Assembly (NCBI GenBank): GCA_003599275.1
Contig: QZJG01000006.1
Coordinates: 1-39,281, forward strand
Length of the DNA: 39,281 nucleotides
Direction of reading: 5' to 3'
Origin: Nitrospiraceae bacterium
Lineage (GTDB): Bacteria; Nitrospirota; Thermodesulfovibrionia; UBA6902
Part shown: one piece after another, positions 18,218 through 26,166 of the stretch
Position numbering within the stretch: position 1 is the stretch's first letter
How the letters are laid out: each line of letters begins with the position of its first letter
Program-made: the position numbers and the translations under genes
The notes under the pieces: generated by a model
What the model was told of the DNA's origin: nothing
The model's input: the letters and a program-made list of their open reading frames with translations, nothing else
The model's database searches: none

Positions 18218-19300
18218 TCATAACTGCACATACTCCTTCAGCAGCGCCGGATACATGAGAGGATTGAACAATATATTGGTCATCAGATAACATTCATGTG
18301 TACAAAAGCATCCCCGTTCCCGTATCGACCGCAGGATGCCGCGGGCTTTATCCGTCCCCGATATTTTTAATAAGTCGTAACTGTTTTCTCTCACATTTCC
18401 CATTTTCATATCAAATGATTCGCAGGGATAAACATCTCCCGCTTCCGTGAGGACAAGGTTTAATCTGCCCGCGTAGCAGGAAGTCAATCGCTTTTTCTTT
18501 GTCATTGTCTCATGTATTAAACGCCGTTGCAATATATCTTGTGCCGCTTTAAGCCCGGCCCCCCTGAAACGGTAGATGTTTGATACCCTTTCCCTTATAT
18601 TTGCGGCCATCCTGCTTATGGTCTTGTGGTATTTTTCCATGTCAATGTCTTTCAAGCCCTCGTCCGAAACCGTTCCCCGGATGAGTGACACCGTGTGGGT
18701 CTTGACCCCTTTCAGTCCGTTTACAAACCCGATCAATTCATCCATATGGTCCTGGTTTGCAGAACTGAAGACGGTGTTGATGCCAAGTTCAAAATTCGGA
18801 TAAGCGCCGAGCAGGTCCTCAAGCGCCCTATACGTCTGCATGGTCTTTTGAAAGCTCCCTTTCTTCCCCCTGATTGAATCATGCAGCTCTTCCGGCCCCT
18901 CTAATGAAAGCTTTACGACAATGCTGCTCTTTCCGCAGAATTTAAGGACCGCCTCTATCTTTTCTCTGATTACATCAGTCAGCAGCCCATTTGTGGGGAA
19001 GAGGATTATTGCCGGCCTGTTTTTTTCATAAAATATTTCTGTTATCCTGACGATGTCTTCTCTCAGGAATATTTCGCCTCCGGAGAACGCAAGCCACAGC
19101 AGACTGCCGAGAGAGGAAGATATCTTTTCGATTTCAGCGAGAGACAATTCCGGCATGTTCCCTCCCGTGGTTTTATTGCCGGAGAGGTAAAAACAGAAAG
19201 GGCATCTGAGATTGCATCTTCTTGTCAGGAAGAATGTAAGCTGGATAGGCCTGTGTTTCAGTAATACCGAATCTATATGGCGAAAAGGTGAGTAAGGCAT
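18218..19300 (-). CDS. Radical SAM protein with Cys-rich C-terminal tail (SPASM-like)
   Basis: The 360-residue protein has the radical SAM 4Fe-4S motif CNLRCPFC (C29, C33, C36), the SAM-contact region LAFSGGEIFLREDI and the LFPTNGLL strand. The last 80 residues contain further Cys (SCYAGRLNLVLTEAGDVYPC; ERGCFCTHEC), resembling the SPASM/twitch region that binds an auxiliary cluster. No membrane segments. Such proteins modify peptides, enzymes or small molecules; the substrate cannot be read from the sequence. It lies downstream of a family 2 glycosyltransferase on the same strand with a palindromic repeat in between. No small precursor peptide is obvious beside it. Confidence 0.85.
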   Translation of the reverse strand: MPYSPFRHIDSVLLKHRPIQLTFFLTRRCNLRCPFCFYLSGNKTTGGNMPELSLAEIEKISSSLGSLLWLAFSGGEIFLREDIVRITEIFYEKNRPAIILFPTNGLLTDVIREKIEAVLKFCGKSSIVVKLSLEGPEELHDSIRGKKGSFQKTMQTYRALEDLLGAYPNFELGINTVFSSANQDHMDELIGFVNGLKGVKTHTVSLIRGTVSDEGLKDIDMEKYHKTISRMAANIRERVSNIYRFRGAGLKAAQDILQRRLIHETMTKKKRLTSCYAGRLNLVLTEAGDVYPCESFDMKMGNVRENSYDLLKISGTDKARGILRSIRERGCFCTHECYLMTNILFNPLMYPALLKEYVQL

Positions 19301-19311
19301 ATTCCCTCAGT

Positions 19312-19389
19312 TGTCATTCCGGTCAGAGATTCGTACCGAACTTGTCCGGAATCGTTCTTGAAGATGACTCCCGACAAGCGGGAGTGACA
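19312..19389. repeat. Palindromic dispersed-type repeat, 78 bases
   Basis: Bounded by TGTCATTCC and GGAGTGACA, which are inverted copies with one mismatch. It contains two internal hairpins: ATTCCGG/CCGGAAT (19316-19322 with 19346-19352) and ACTCCCG/CGGGAGT (19367-19373 with 19379-19385). This looks like the intergenic palindromic elements common in many bacterial genomes. There is only one copy in the window, so dispersal is inferred. Confidence 0.55.
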
Positions 19390-19404
19390 TGCACATTAAC
19401 TTGT

Positions 19405-20415
19405 TTATAAACTCCTGAGTAATTGTTTTTGGCCTTTGAAATATTCTATCATCCCGGCAACTGCCCCAAGCCCGACCGGGACAGGATAAATTATGCTGTA
19501 ATACATAAAAGCCGGCATTGCAAACAAAACGCCTCCCGTTTCATTAAACGCCTTTAACAGCCTCCTGCTTACAAATGCATTCAGGGCCAGTAATGAAGGA
19601 GGCAGATATAAGAGTGCCGGCTCTTTCATGAACAACCATAAAACCAGGGACGTCAGGCACAGAAAAAATGAGGCGACATTTGTCTTCAGCTCCGTCGAGG
19701 CGGTGCCGGAATCAGCCGTCAGGTCCCGGTTTTTCAGCGAATACATGTTCCAGTACTTCGATTTTCTGAAGGCATTCCGGACCGAACGCGAAAAAGAAAA
19801 ATTGAAAATATGCTGCACCTGTATACCGGGGGCCATCACGAGTTCGCACCCGGTCTTCCGAAGCCTGTGGCTGAATTCAACGTCCTCAATAATCGGGAGG
19901 AAGACTTCGGGGAATCCTTTGCTTTTATTGAAAGTCCCCCTTTTAATAATCATTGCATGAGCGGCAATATAGTCCGGCTTTTCATATTTGGTTTCGGAAT
20001 AGTTTATAAATACGGACTGGAAGATGCTGAAAAAATTTTTATCATAAGGCATTCGTGTGTACGTGCCCCCAATGACAACATCCTTCCCACTTTTCAGTAG
20101 AGGGGAGAACACCCTGTTTATAATTGAAAGTGTGTCTTTCTGAAAGAGACAGTCGGCATCGGTGAAGAAAATTATCTCGCCGCTGCTCTTCTGTGCGCCT
20201 ATGTTCCTTGCCCTTGAGGTCCCGGCATGGCTTTCAAGGCGTATTAATTTGCACGGGAATTTTTCAACAACTTCTACGGAACCGTCTTCTGACTTGTCAT
20301 CGACAACGACAACTTCAAAATTGCCGTATCTCGAAGAAAAGACGGCTTCGAGGCACTTTCCGATGGTGTCTGCCTTGTTGTAATTCGGGATAACAACGGA
20401 GATACTTATTTCCAT
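19405..20415 (-). CDS. Membrane-associated family 2 glycosyltransferase
   Basis: The 336-residue protein begins with the GT-A fold of GT2 enzymes: VVIPNYNKADTIGKCLEAVF, VVVVDDKSEDGS, and the metal-binding DxD in FFTDADCLF. RARNIGAQKSSGEIIFF is also typical. After the catalytic domain (about 1-230) there are at least two hydrophobic stretches, near 245-285 and 300-330, which would anchor it on the inner membrane. It probably transfers a sugar to a lipid-linked or surface glycan; donor and acceptor cannot be told. ATG 20415 follows GAGGTG. It is transcribed away from tig and toward the radical SAM gene, with which it may share a transcript. Confidence 0.87.
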   Translation of the reverse strand: MEISISVVIPNYNKADTIGKCLEAVFSSRYGNFEVVVVDDKSEDGSVEVVEKFPCKLIRLESHAGTSRARNIGAQKSSGEIIFFTDADCLFQKDTLSIINRVFSPLLKSGKDVVIGGTYTRMPYDKNFFSIFQSVFINYSETKYEKPDYIAAHAMIIKRGTFNKSKGFPEVFLPIIEDVEFSHRLRKTGCELVMAPGIQVQHIFNFSFSRSVRNAFRKSKYWNMYSLKNRDLTADSGTASTELKTNVASFFLCLTSLVLWLFMKEPALLYLPPSLLALNAFVSRRLLKAFNETGGVLFAMPAFMYYSIIYPVPVGLGAVAGMIEYFKGQKQLLRSL

Positions 20416-20512
20416 TTCACCTCGACTATTATAATATACCGTGTAAGGATAAGACAGAAGGGAGAAATGACCGGAAAACCATTTTACCCTCTGACAACCG
20501 GCCTCCGGCTAA

Positions 20513-20541
20513 TTGACAAATTGTTCGCATAATTCTAAATT
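20513..20541 (+). promoter_or_regulatory. Candidate promoter of tig-clpP-clpX
   Basis: TTGACA (20513-20518) with a 17-base spacer to TAAATT (20536-20541), ahead of the trigger factor gene. The -35 is perfect and the -10 matches 4/6. A ribosome site AGAGG follows shortly before the ATG at 20573. Confidence 0.5.
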
Positions 20542-20572
20542 ATAAGCAAAATCAAATTATCCAGAGGTATAA

Positions 20573-21841
20573 ATGCTACAGCAAGTAGAAGAAATATCAC
20601 CGACGAGAAAGAGGCTTAAGATCAGTGTCCCTTCAGACGTTATTAAATCCGAAACGGACCTTGTCTACAACAAAATCAGGACGACCACGAAGATTCCGGG
20701 TTTCAGGCCCGGCAAGGCGCCTCAGGCCATCCTTGAAAAGAGATTCAGTAAGGATGTTGAGGCGCAGGTCATAGAGAAGGTCGTACCGCAGTTTTATTTA
20801 AAGGCGCTTATGGAGGCGAAATTAGAGCCTGTCACTTATCCTGATATCGAGGAAAAAATGGAGCTGACGCCCGGACAGCCGCTTTCATTTACGGTGACGG
20901 TCGAGGTCAAGCCGGAAATAGGGGACCTCAGCTACGAAGGCATTATATTAAAAGAAGGAAAGACCGGCGTGGAAGAAGAGGATGTAGACAAGACAGTAGA
21001 ACTGATGCGGGAGACCAGGTCCCTGTTTTCGGTCACCGAAGATGCGCTGAATGAAAATGATATGGCAGTCATAAGCTACGATGCGTATTTTGAAGATAAA
21101 CTCATGGAAGACGAGTCGCACAAGGACTTTCCGCTGATTCTCAACTCCAGAGAAATGCCCGAAGAATTCTGCAAGGCATTGACAGGGAAAAAGAAGGGGG
21201 ACAATGCAGAGGTAAAAATAAAATATGCTGATAGTCACCTTAACAAGAACATCGCGGGCAAGGAAGTCCTGTTTAAAATAGTTATAACTGAGGGGAAGAA
21301 GAAAAATGTACCGCCTTTAAACGATGATTTTGCCACGGAAGCCGGTTTCAGCAGCCTTGAAGAGATGAAAAACAAGATACGTGAAGGCCTCAGCGAGAGG
21401 AAAAAGAGCCAAATGAATCTGGCATACAAAAAAGAGATACTGAACGAGCTTATTAAAAGGCATGATTTTGATGTCCCGGTCTCCATGCTGCGCGGTGAGA
21501 TCGAGTCCCTGATTTATCAGACGAAACAGGATGCGGGAAGAAGCGGAGAACCCGTAAAGCCGGAGGAAGAACTGGCGAAGGAATTGGAACCGGTAGCAAA
21601 AGACAACGTCAAGAGTGTGATCCTGCTTGAGGCCATCGGCAGGAAAGAGAAGATAGAAATAAGCGACGACGACATCAGGAAGGCGGTCGATGAGATTGCC
21701 GTCCGCAATAACCTGAAACCGGAAGAGGTGATGAGACTCTACGCTGTAAGGGAAGGCTCGATGGACGCCATGAAGAGCAGGCTGTTTGCGGACAAGGTCC
21801 TGGAGTTTATATTAGAGAAAGCTACGATAAAAACCGAGTAG
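20573..21841 (+). CDS. tig: Trigger factor, ribosome-associated chaperone
   Basis: Folding chaperone at the ribosomal exit tunnel with peptidyl-prolyl isomerase activity. The 422 residues are full length. The N-terminal ribosome-binding domain has the signature loop PGFRPGKAP (about residues 42-50). The FKBP-like domain is in the middle (ending before GKEVLFKIVI) and the all-helical C-terminal chaperone domain from about residue 245. First gene of the classical tig-clpP-clpX order, linking folding and degradation of new proteins. ATG 20573 has AGAGG about 6 bases upstream. Confidence 0.95.
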   Translation: MLQQVEEISPTRKRLKISVPSDVIKSETDLVYNKIRTTTKIPGFRPGKAPQAILEKRFSKDVEAQVIEKVVPQFYLKALMEAKLEPVTYPDIEEKMELTPGQPLSFTVTVEVKPEIGDLSYEGIILKEGKTGVEEEDVDKTVELMRETRSLFSVTEDALNENDMAVISYDAYFEDKLMEDESHKDFPLILNSREMPEEFCKALTGKKKGDNAEVKIKYADSHLNKNIAGKEVLFKIVITEGKKKNVPPLNDDFATEAGFSSLEEMKNKIREGLSERKKSQMNLAYKKEILNELIKRHDFDVPVSMLRGEIESLIYQTKQDAGRSGEPVKPEEELAKELEPVAKDNVKSVILLEAIGRKEKIEISDDDIRKAVDEIAVRNNLKPEEVMRLYAVREGSMDAMKSRLFADKVLEFILEKATIKTE

Positions 21842-21893
21842 CCGCAACCTTATAAGGTTGCGAAAAGATTCTCAGGCTAAAGCCTGCGGCTAC
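21838..21893. repeat. Cruciform-capable intergenic repeat between tig and clpP
   Basis: Outer arms GTAGCCGCA (21838-21846) and TGCGGCTAC (21885-21893) are perfect inverted copies. Inside lie a 20-base perfect palindrome (21843-21862, CGCAACCTTATAAGGTTGCG, sharing bases with the outer arm) and a small hairpin AGGCT/AGCCT (21874-21885). The left arm includes the tig stop codon. It resembles mobile intergenic palindromes rather than a terminator, as no T run follows. Confidence 0.6.
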
Positions 21894-21914
21894 GATTAAT
21901 CGTGAGGAGCAGAG

Positions 21915-22505
21915 ATGAGTTTAATACCGATGGTAATAGAACAGACGGGAAGATCGGAAAGGGCGTATGACATATATTCGAGGCTACTGAAAGACAGGAT
22001 TGTTTTTATAGGCAGTCCGATAGATGATATAGTGTCCAACACGGTCATAGCGCAATTGCTTTTCCTGCAGACCGATGACCCCGAAAAAGATATTCACTTG
22101 TATGTCAATTCGCCCGGCGGTGTTGTTTCTTCGGGCCTGGCAATTTATGACACCATGCAATATATAAAACCGGACATCGCGACTTATTGCATAGGGCAGG
22201 CGGCAAGCATGGCCGCTCTCCTCCTCGCTGCCGGGACCAAGTCCAAAAGACACGTCCTCCCGCATTCCCGTGTCATGATCCATCAGCCCATAGGAGGCTT
22301 TTACGGTCAGGCAACGGATGTGGAGATCCACGCAAGGGAGATATTGAAGCTTAAAGAGACCCTGAACGGGATTCTCGCAAAGCACACGGGCCAGCCTTTC
22401 GAGAAGATACAGGTCGATACCGAGAGAGACTATTTTATGTCTGCTCAGGAGGCAAAGGATTACGGCCTGGTTGACGAAGTAATAGAAACCTTGAAGGCCA
22501 AGTGA
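21915..22505 (+). CDS. clpP: ATP-dependent Clp protease proteolytic subunit ClpP
   Basis: Serine peptidase forming the two-ring barrel that degrades proteins fed by ClpX or ClpA/C. The 196 residues are typical. The catalytic triad is visible: S98 in [15 protein letters not shown]123 in [11 protein letters not shown]172 in TERDYFMS. The N-terminal [11 protein letters not shown] is the short propeptide/axial-loop region seen in many ClpP. Start ATG 21915 follows GTGAGGAG. Between tig and clpX; a palindromic repeat separates it from tig. Confidence 0.97.
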   Translation: MSLIPMVIEQTGRSERAYDIYSRLLKDRIVFIGSPIDDIVSNTVIAQLLFLQTDDPEKDIHLYVNSPGGVVSSGLAIYDTMQYIKPDIATYCIGQAASMAALLLAAGTKSKRHVLPHSRVMIHQPIGGFYGQATDVEIHAREILKLKETLNGILAKHTGQPFEKIQVDTERDYFMSAQEAKDYGLVDEVIETLKAK

Positions 22506-22517
22506 CTTGCAGGTAAG

Positions 22518-22533
22518 CCGGAACTTCTTCCGG
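22518..22533. other. Small hairpin in the clpP-clpX spacer
   Basis: A perfect 6-base stem CCGGAA/TTCCGG closes a CTTC tetraloop 13 bases after the clpP stop, within the 89-base spacer before clpX. It could protect the clpP mRNA 3' end or be a processing site. There is no T run, so it is not a standard terminator. Confidence 0.4.
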
Positions 22534-22594
22534 ACATGAAGAAGAAATGCTGAATCAGGTTCGGCACGACAAATACTGGAGCAGAGTGATTTAA

Positions 22595-23848
22595 ATGAAC
22601 GAAAAAAAAATAAACAAAAATGACAGCACATTCAAATGCTCTTTCTGCGGAAAGAGCCAGAAAGAGGTAAGAAAACTCATTGCAGGCCCTACCGTGTACA
22701 TATGCAACGAATGCATAAATCTCTGCAATGAGATAATGGCGGAGGAGTTTGACTCTTCCTTTGATATAAATATTACACGGAAACTGCCGGCCCCGAAAGA
22801 GATAAAAGGCTTTCTCGATGATTACGTCATAGAACAGAACCAGGCCAAAAAGGTCCTCGCGGTTGCGGTGCACAATCATTACAAAAGGATAAACAGTCCC
22901 AGGCAGTCCGATATTGAGCTGCAAAAAAGCAATATCCTTCTTGTAGGTCCGACAGGCACGGGCAAGACCATACTTGCACAGACGCTGGCAAGGTTTCTCG
23001 ATGTCCCTTTCACTATTGCGGACGCTACAACGCTTACGGAAGCGGGTTACGTAGGCGAGGACGTGGAGAACATCATTCTCAAGCTCCTGCAGGCTGCGGA
23101 CTATGATGTGGAGAAGGCCCAGCGGGGCATCATCTATATAGATGAAATCGACAAGATAAGCCGCAAGACCGAGAATGTATCGATAACCAGGGACGTGTCG
23201 GGCGAAGGCGTGCAGCAGGCGCTTTTAAAAATTATAGAGGGGACCGTGGCCAATGTCCCGCCCCAGGGCGGAAGAAAGCATCCCCAGCAGGAATATATTC
23301 CGGTCAATACCTCCAATATCCTGTTTATATGCGGCGGGGCCTTTGTCGGTCTCGAAAAGATAATAGGGGAAAGGACCGGCAAAAAAGTAGTGGGCTTTGG
23401 AGCAGAGCCTAAAAATATACGCGGGAAAAAAATAGACGATATCCTGAAACAGTTGCAGCCGCAGGACCTGATCAAATACGGACTCATACCGGAATTTGTG
23501 GGGAGGCTCCCTGTTGTGGCCATACTGGAGGAACTGAGCGAGGCCGCACTTGTAAGGATACTCACGGAACCCAAAAACGCGATCATCAAGCAATACCAGA
23601 GGCTTCTTTCTTTCGATAACGTCAAGCTGAAATTCACCGACACCGCCTTGTCTGCTATAGCCAAAGAGGCCATAAGGCGCAAGACCGGGGCGCGGGGACT
23701 GCGTGCGATCCTGGAAGATGTTATGCTGGACGTAATGTACGAGGTGCCTTCCAGAAGCGATGTGACGGAGTGTCTTGTAACCGAAGAAGTGATAACCAAA
23801 AAAGAGAAACCGGTCCTCGGTTACCGAGAACAGGCCGAGTCTGCTTAA
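22595..23848 (+). CDS. clpX: ATP-dependent Clp protease ATP-binding subunit ClpX
   Basis: AAA+ unfoldase that recognises tagged substrates and feeds ClpP. The 417 residues are full length. The N-terminal zinc-binding domain has C15, C18, C37 and C40 (CSFCGKSQ ... [10 protein letters not shown]). The AAA+ domain has Walker A GPTGTGKT, Walker [11 protein letters not shown], pore-loop motif YVGED and the ClpX-specific [19 protein letters not shown]. The IGF-type ClpP-binding loop appears as VGFGAEP. The C-terminal small domain has [20 protein letters not shown]. Third gene of tig-clpP-clpX. Confidence 0.97.
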   Translation: MNEKKINKNDSTFKCSFCGKSQKEVRKLIAGPTVYICNECINLCNEIMAEEFDSSFDINITRKLPAPKEIKGFLDDYVIEQNQAKKVLAVAVHNHYKRINSPRQSDIELQKSNILLVGPTGTGKTILAQTLARFLDVPFTIADATTLTEAGYVGEDVENIILKLLQAADYDVEKAQRGIIYIDEIDKISRKTENVSITRDVSGEGVQQALLKIIEGTVANVPPQGGRKHPQQEYIPVNTSNILFICGGAFVGLEKIIGERTGKKVVGFGAEPKNIRGKKIDDILKQLQPQDLIKYGLIPEFVGRLPVVAILEELSEAALVRILTEPKNAIIKQYQRLLSFDNVKLKFTDTALSAIAKEAIRRKTGARGLRAILEDVMLDVMYEVPSRSDVTECLVTEEVITKKEKPVLGYREQAESA

Positions 23849-23896
23849 GAAAAGCCTCTTGGACTTCCAAGTCGAAACATCTAAATGTAATTCACT

Positions 23897-24949
23897 ATGA
23901 ATAGCGAGGTCTGTTTCGCCGACATAAAAGACCGCAGCAGGTCGGAATGTTTCAAGGCAATCCTGAAAAGCTCTGAAGGACATTTATCTCAATTTAAAAA
24001 AGGCTCTTTTGTAGGCATCAAGATGACTGTGGGGGACAAAAAGAACACGGGGCACATAAAACCCGAATTCGTAAAGACCCTCGTTGAAAATCTCAAGAGA
24101 AGGGGCGCAAAACCATTTGTCTTTGACACCAATGTGATTTACCATGGCCAGAGGCAAAACGCCGTCGACCACCTGAACCTCGCTTATCAAAAGGGCTTTA
24201 CTCCTGACAGGATCGGTTGTCCGTTTGTAATCGCAGACAGCGTGTTCGGTACGGACTCGAAGGCGATAGCGGTGGATTTCAAAAACCTTAAAGAGATAAG
24301 GGTGCCTTCGCTCGTGAATGTACTGGAGGACCTTATTGTACTGAGCCATATCACCGGCCATATCATGACGGGATATGCCGCCTCATTAAAAAATGTGGCC
24401 ATGGGAATGGCCTCACGCGCAGGGAAACAGGCGCTGCATTCATCCGTAAGGCCTGCCATAAACGTTGCCAATTGCTCCCTTTGCGGCTGCTGTATAGAGG
24501 CATGTCCGGTCTCCGCCGTCTCGGAGATGAGCGGCAGGGCGTATATTAATCCGAACATCTGCATCGGCTGCGGAGAATGCATTGCGTACTGCAAGTTCGG
24601 GGCGGTCGCCATTAACTGGCATGAAGATGAAAACATCTTTGCGGAGAGAATGGCTGAATACGCATACGCGATCCTCTCCCGGATCAGGAGGAAGGTGTTT
24701 TTGAATTTTGCCTTTGACATTACGGAAGAGTGCGACTGCATGGCCGGGAATGATCCCCACATCACGGAAGATGCAGGTATATTCGCCTCTGCCGACATCC
24801 TGTCTGTAGACAAGGCGTGTTTCGATATGCTGGCAGGCAAGAAGGACATTTTCTCAAGAGGCGGCAGGATAGAGATGCATCGGCACCAGTTTGAGTATGC
24901 GGAAAAGATAGGATTAGGGAGTCTGGATTACAGGCTGGTTGAAGTTTAA
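23897..24949 (+). CDS. DUF362 protein with two 4Fe-4S ferredoxin clusters
   Basis: The 350-residue protein has an N-terminal DUF362 domain (about 1-185; KPEFVKTLVENLKRRGAKPF, FDTNVIYHG). A two-cluster ferredoxin segment follows: CSLCGCCIEACP and CIGCGECIAYC, each CxxCxxCxxxC. The C-terminal part continues with ITEECDCMAGNDPHI. Proteins of this kind are frequent in anaerobes and assumed to be cytoplasmic redox proteins; no reaction is established. It starts 48 bases after clpX and may be read from the same transcript. There is no clear ribosome site before ATG 23897. Confidence 0.85.
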   Translation: MNSEVCFADIKDRSRSECFKAILKSSEGHLSQFKKGSFVGIKMTVGDKKNTGHIKPEFVKTLVENLKRRGAKPFVFDTNVIYHGQRQNAVDHLNLAYQKGFTPDRIGCPFVIADSVFGTDSKAIAVDFKNLKEIRVPSLVNVLEDLIVLSHITGHIMTGYAASLKNVAMGMASRAGKQALHSSVRPAINVANCSLCGCCIEACPVSAVSEMSGRAYINPNICIGCGECIAYCKFGAVAINWHEDENIFAERMAEYAYAILSRIRRKVFLNFAFDITEECDCMAGNDPHITEDAGIFASADILSVDKACFDMLAGKKDIFSRGGRIEMHRHQFEYAEKIGLGSLDYRLVEV

Positions 24950-25069
24950 TGCGGAGGGCAATGCAGGCTGCTAAGGTTTTTCAGGTCCTTTGCCGATTAA
25001 ATGGTTATGCGGCTGATTATTTCGCCGTAAATCGGATTTTAACAGTAAAGTTTATTGGAGGGACACAAC

Positions 25070-25309
25070 ATGGCGAATGAAATCGACAAAGAGCTTTCAG
25101 AAAGGTACTGCCCCCGCTTTGCGACTCTTGCGGTAGAGAAGGGTTTCATAACCGCAGAGCAGGCCAAGAAAGCCCTGGAAGAGCAGATGGACGACGATCT
25201 TTCCAATAAGCCCCACAGGTTGATAGGAAGGATATTGCTGGAAAAAAGCTGGATGACGCCCAGGCAAATAGATATGGTCCTGAACGAGCTCTTCAAGAAA
25301 GCCAAATGA
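25070..25309 (+). CDS. Small stand-alone MshEN/GspE-N-like protein
   Basis: The 79-residue protein is not firmly recognised. It consists of two copies of a short helical motif, RFATLAVEKGFITAEQAKKA with following LEEQ, and LIGRILLEKSWMTPRQIDMV with following LNEL. Both match the 24-residue repeat seen in the N-terminal domain of PilB/GspE ATPases (compare residues 4-27 and 33-56 of pilB here). The second copy lacks the leading Arg and final Gln of the c-di-GMP-binding consensus. There is no ATPase domain, membrane segment or signal. The start is ATG 25070, because GGAGGG lies 7 bases upstream; an in-frame TTG at 25055 is less likely. It is convergent with rubrerythrin. Confidence 0.7.
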   Translation: MANEIDKELSERYCPRFATLAVEKGFITAEQAKKALEEQMDDDLSNKPHRLIGRILLEKSWMTPRQIDMVLNELFKKAK

Positions 25310-25327
25310 CCCCCTGCGTCTCCAATA

Positions 25328-25906
25328 TCAATAATTTTCGCCTGTCACCTCATAGTAAGCCTGCGGGTGTTTGCAGGCGGGGCATTCCGCAGGCGCTTCC
25401 GCACCTTCAATAATATAGCCGCAGTTTCTGCAGTGCCATTTCGTTGCAGCGGGTTTTTTGAAAACGGCCCCGTCCCTGATATTTGCCGACAGCCTCCTGT
25501 ATCGCGATTCGTGAAACCTCTCGACCTTCGCGATTTCTCTGAAAGAACCTGCTATTTCGGGGAACCCCTCCTCCATCGCGATCTTCTCGAAATCCGCATA
25601 GATGGTCGTCCACTCGAGGTTTTCACCGGCGGCTGCGTGATCGAGGTTCTCCATGGTAGCGCCGATTTTCCCGGCCGGATAACCGGCGGTTATCTCCAGG
25701 TCCCCGCCTTCAAGGTAATTAAAAAAGACCTTCGCGTGTTCTTTCTCATTGTCCGCAGTCTCAAGAAAAAAATCAGCTATCTGCTCGTATCCTTCTTTCC
25801 TTGCCGCGCTCGCAAAATAGGTGTACCTGTTTCTTGCCTGCGACTCACCGGCAAAGGCCTTTAAGAGATTCTGTTCAGTCCTGGTGCCCCTGATGGATTT
25901 TGCCAT
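25328..25906 (-). CDS. rbr: Rubrerythrin
   Basis: Non-haem diiron peroxidase that removes hydrogen peroxide in anaerobes. The 192 residues comprise a ferritin-like four-helix domain (E21 in [10 protein letters not shown], the ExxH in [10 protein letters not shown], and later [10 protein letters not shown]) and a C-terminal rubredoxin-like centre (CRNCGYI at about 159-165 and CPACKHP near 176) that passes electrons to the diiron site. ATG 25906 has a strong GGAGG. It is divergent from the micro-protein and ferritin-like genes, and the shared 120-base gap holds a dyad with overlapping -35 elements. Confidence 0.95.
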   Translation of the reverse strand: MAKSIRGTRTEQNLLKAFAGESQARNRYTYFASAARKEGYEQIADFFLETADNEKEHAKVFFNYLEGGDLEITAGYPAGKIGATMENLDHAAAGENLEWTTIYADFEKIAMEEGFPEIAGSFREIAKVERFHESRYRRLSANIRDGAVFKKPAATKWHCRNCGYIIEGAEAPAECPACKHPQAYYEVTGENY

Positions 25907-25963
25907 TTCATCCTCCTGGATATTTTCGATTGTTTTTTTATGTGGCGGGACTATTTTTATATG

Positions 25964-25992
25964 TTGACAAATTTAAGTCAAGTGTTAAAATA
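25964..25992 (+). promoter_or_regulatory. Divergent promoter region with dyad: micro-protein promoter (+) facing rubrerythrin promoter (-)
   Basis: On the plus strand TTGACA (25964-25969) is followed by 16 bases and TAAAAT (25986-25991). On the minus strand a TTGACT (25981-25976) has a candidate -10 TAAAAA at 16 bases. The two -35 elements face each other inside the imperfect dyad TTGACAAATTTAAGTCAA (25964-25981, arms TTGAC/GTCAA). One regulator bound there could control both directions. The regulator is unknown; the dyad is not a PerR box I recognise. Confidence 0.5.
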
Positions 25993-26026
25993 TTTTGAAG
26001 GAAATTCCACGAAAGGAGGACAGTGC

Positions 26027-26104
26027 ATGGGTTGCGGTTCATGTGGTCCCAAGAAAACTAAAAAGGCACCTGCAAAGAAAACAAAAAAAGCTGTAAAGAA
26101 GTAG
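26027..26104 (+). CDS. 25-residue CxxC micro-protein with Lys-rich tail
   Basis: Below the usual length cut-off but well supported. ATG 26027 has a near-perfect AAAGGAGG seven bases upstream, a sigma70-like promoter about 30 bases before that, and an intrinsic terminator 10 bases after its TAG, so it is a complete transcription unit of about 145 bases. The peptide opens MGCGSCGPKK (Cys3 and Cys6, CxxC) and then has a Lys/Thr/Ala/Pro tail with 10 further Lys. The N-terminus could bind iron or zinc or act as a redox pair; the tail could bind nucleic acid or a ferritin surface. The function is unknown. Alternatively the transcript is a small RNA and the frame is incidental, but the ribosome site argues against that. 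Confidence 0.7.
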   Translation: MGCGSCGPKKTKKAPAKKTKKAVKK

Positions 26105-26114
26105 CAAATATCAA

Positions 26115-26145
26115 GGGGGCCGGCTGAATGGCGCGGCCCCTTTTT
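26115..26145 (+). terminator. Rho-independent terminator after the micro-protein gene
   Basis: Stem GGGGCCG (26116-26122) and CGGCCCC (26134-26140), 11-base loop, then five T. It ends the micro-protein transcript before the ferritin-like gene, which would then need read-through or its own start signal. Confidence 0.85.
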
Positions 26146-26166
26146 ATGTCGGCGGGAGGTGGAGAA

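Noticed and set aside
23225-23983. Minus-strand open frame of 252 codons opposite clpX and the DUF362 gene
   Set aside because: No motif or plausible start; it is a shadow of well-supported genes on the plus strand.
24950-25069. c-di-GMP riboswitch in the gap before the MshEN-like gene
   Set aside because: Some pieces such as TTTGCCG recall the GEMM class, but the conserved core and paired stems could not be assembled by eye.
26128-26166. Upstream ATG start for the ferritin-like gene
   Set aside because: It lies in the loop of a strong intrinsic terminator and lacks a ribosome site. ATG 26167 has GGGAGGTGGAG before it and fits the family start.
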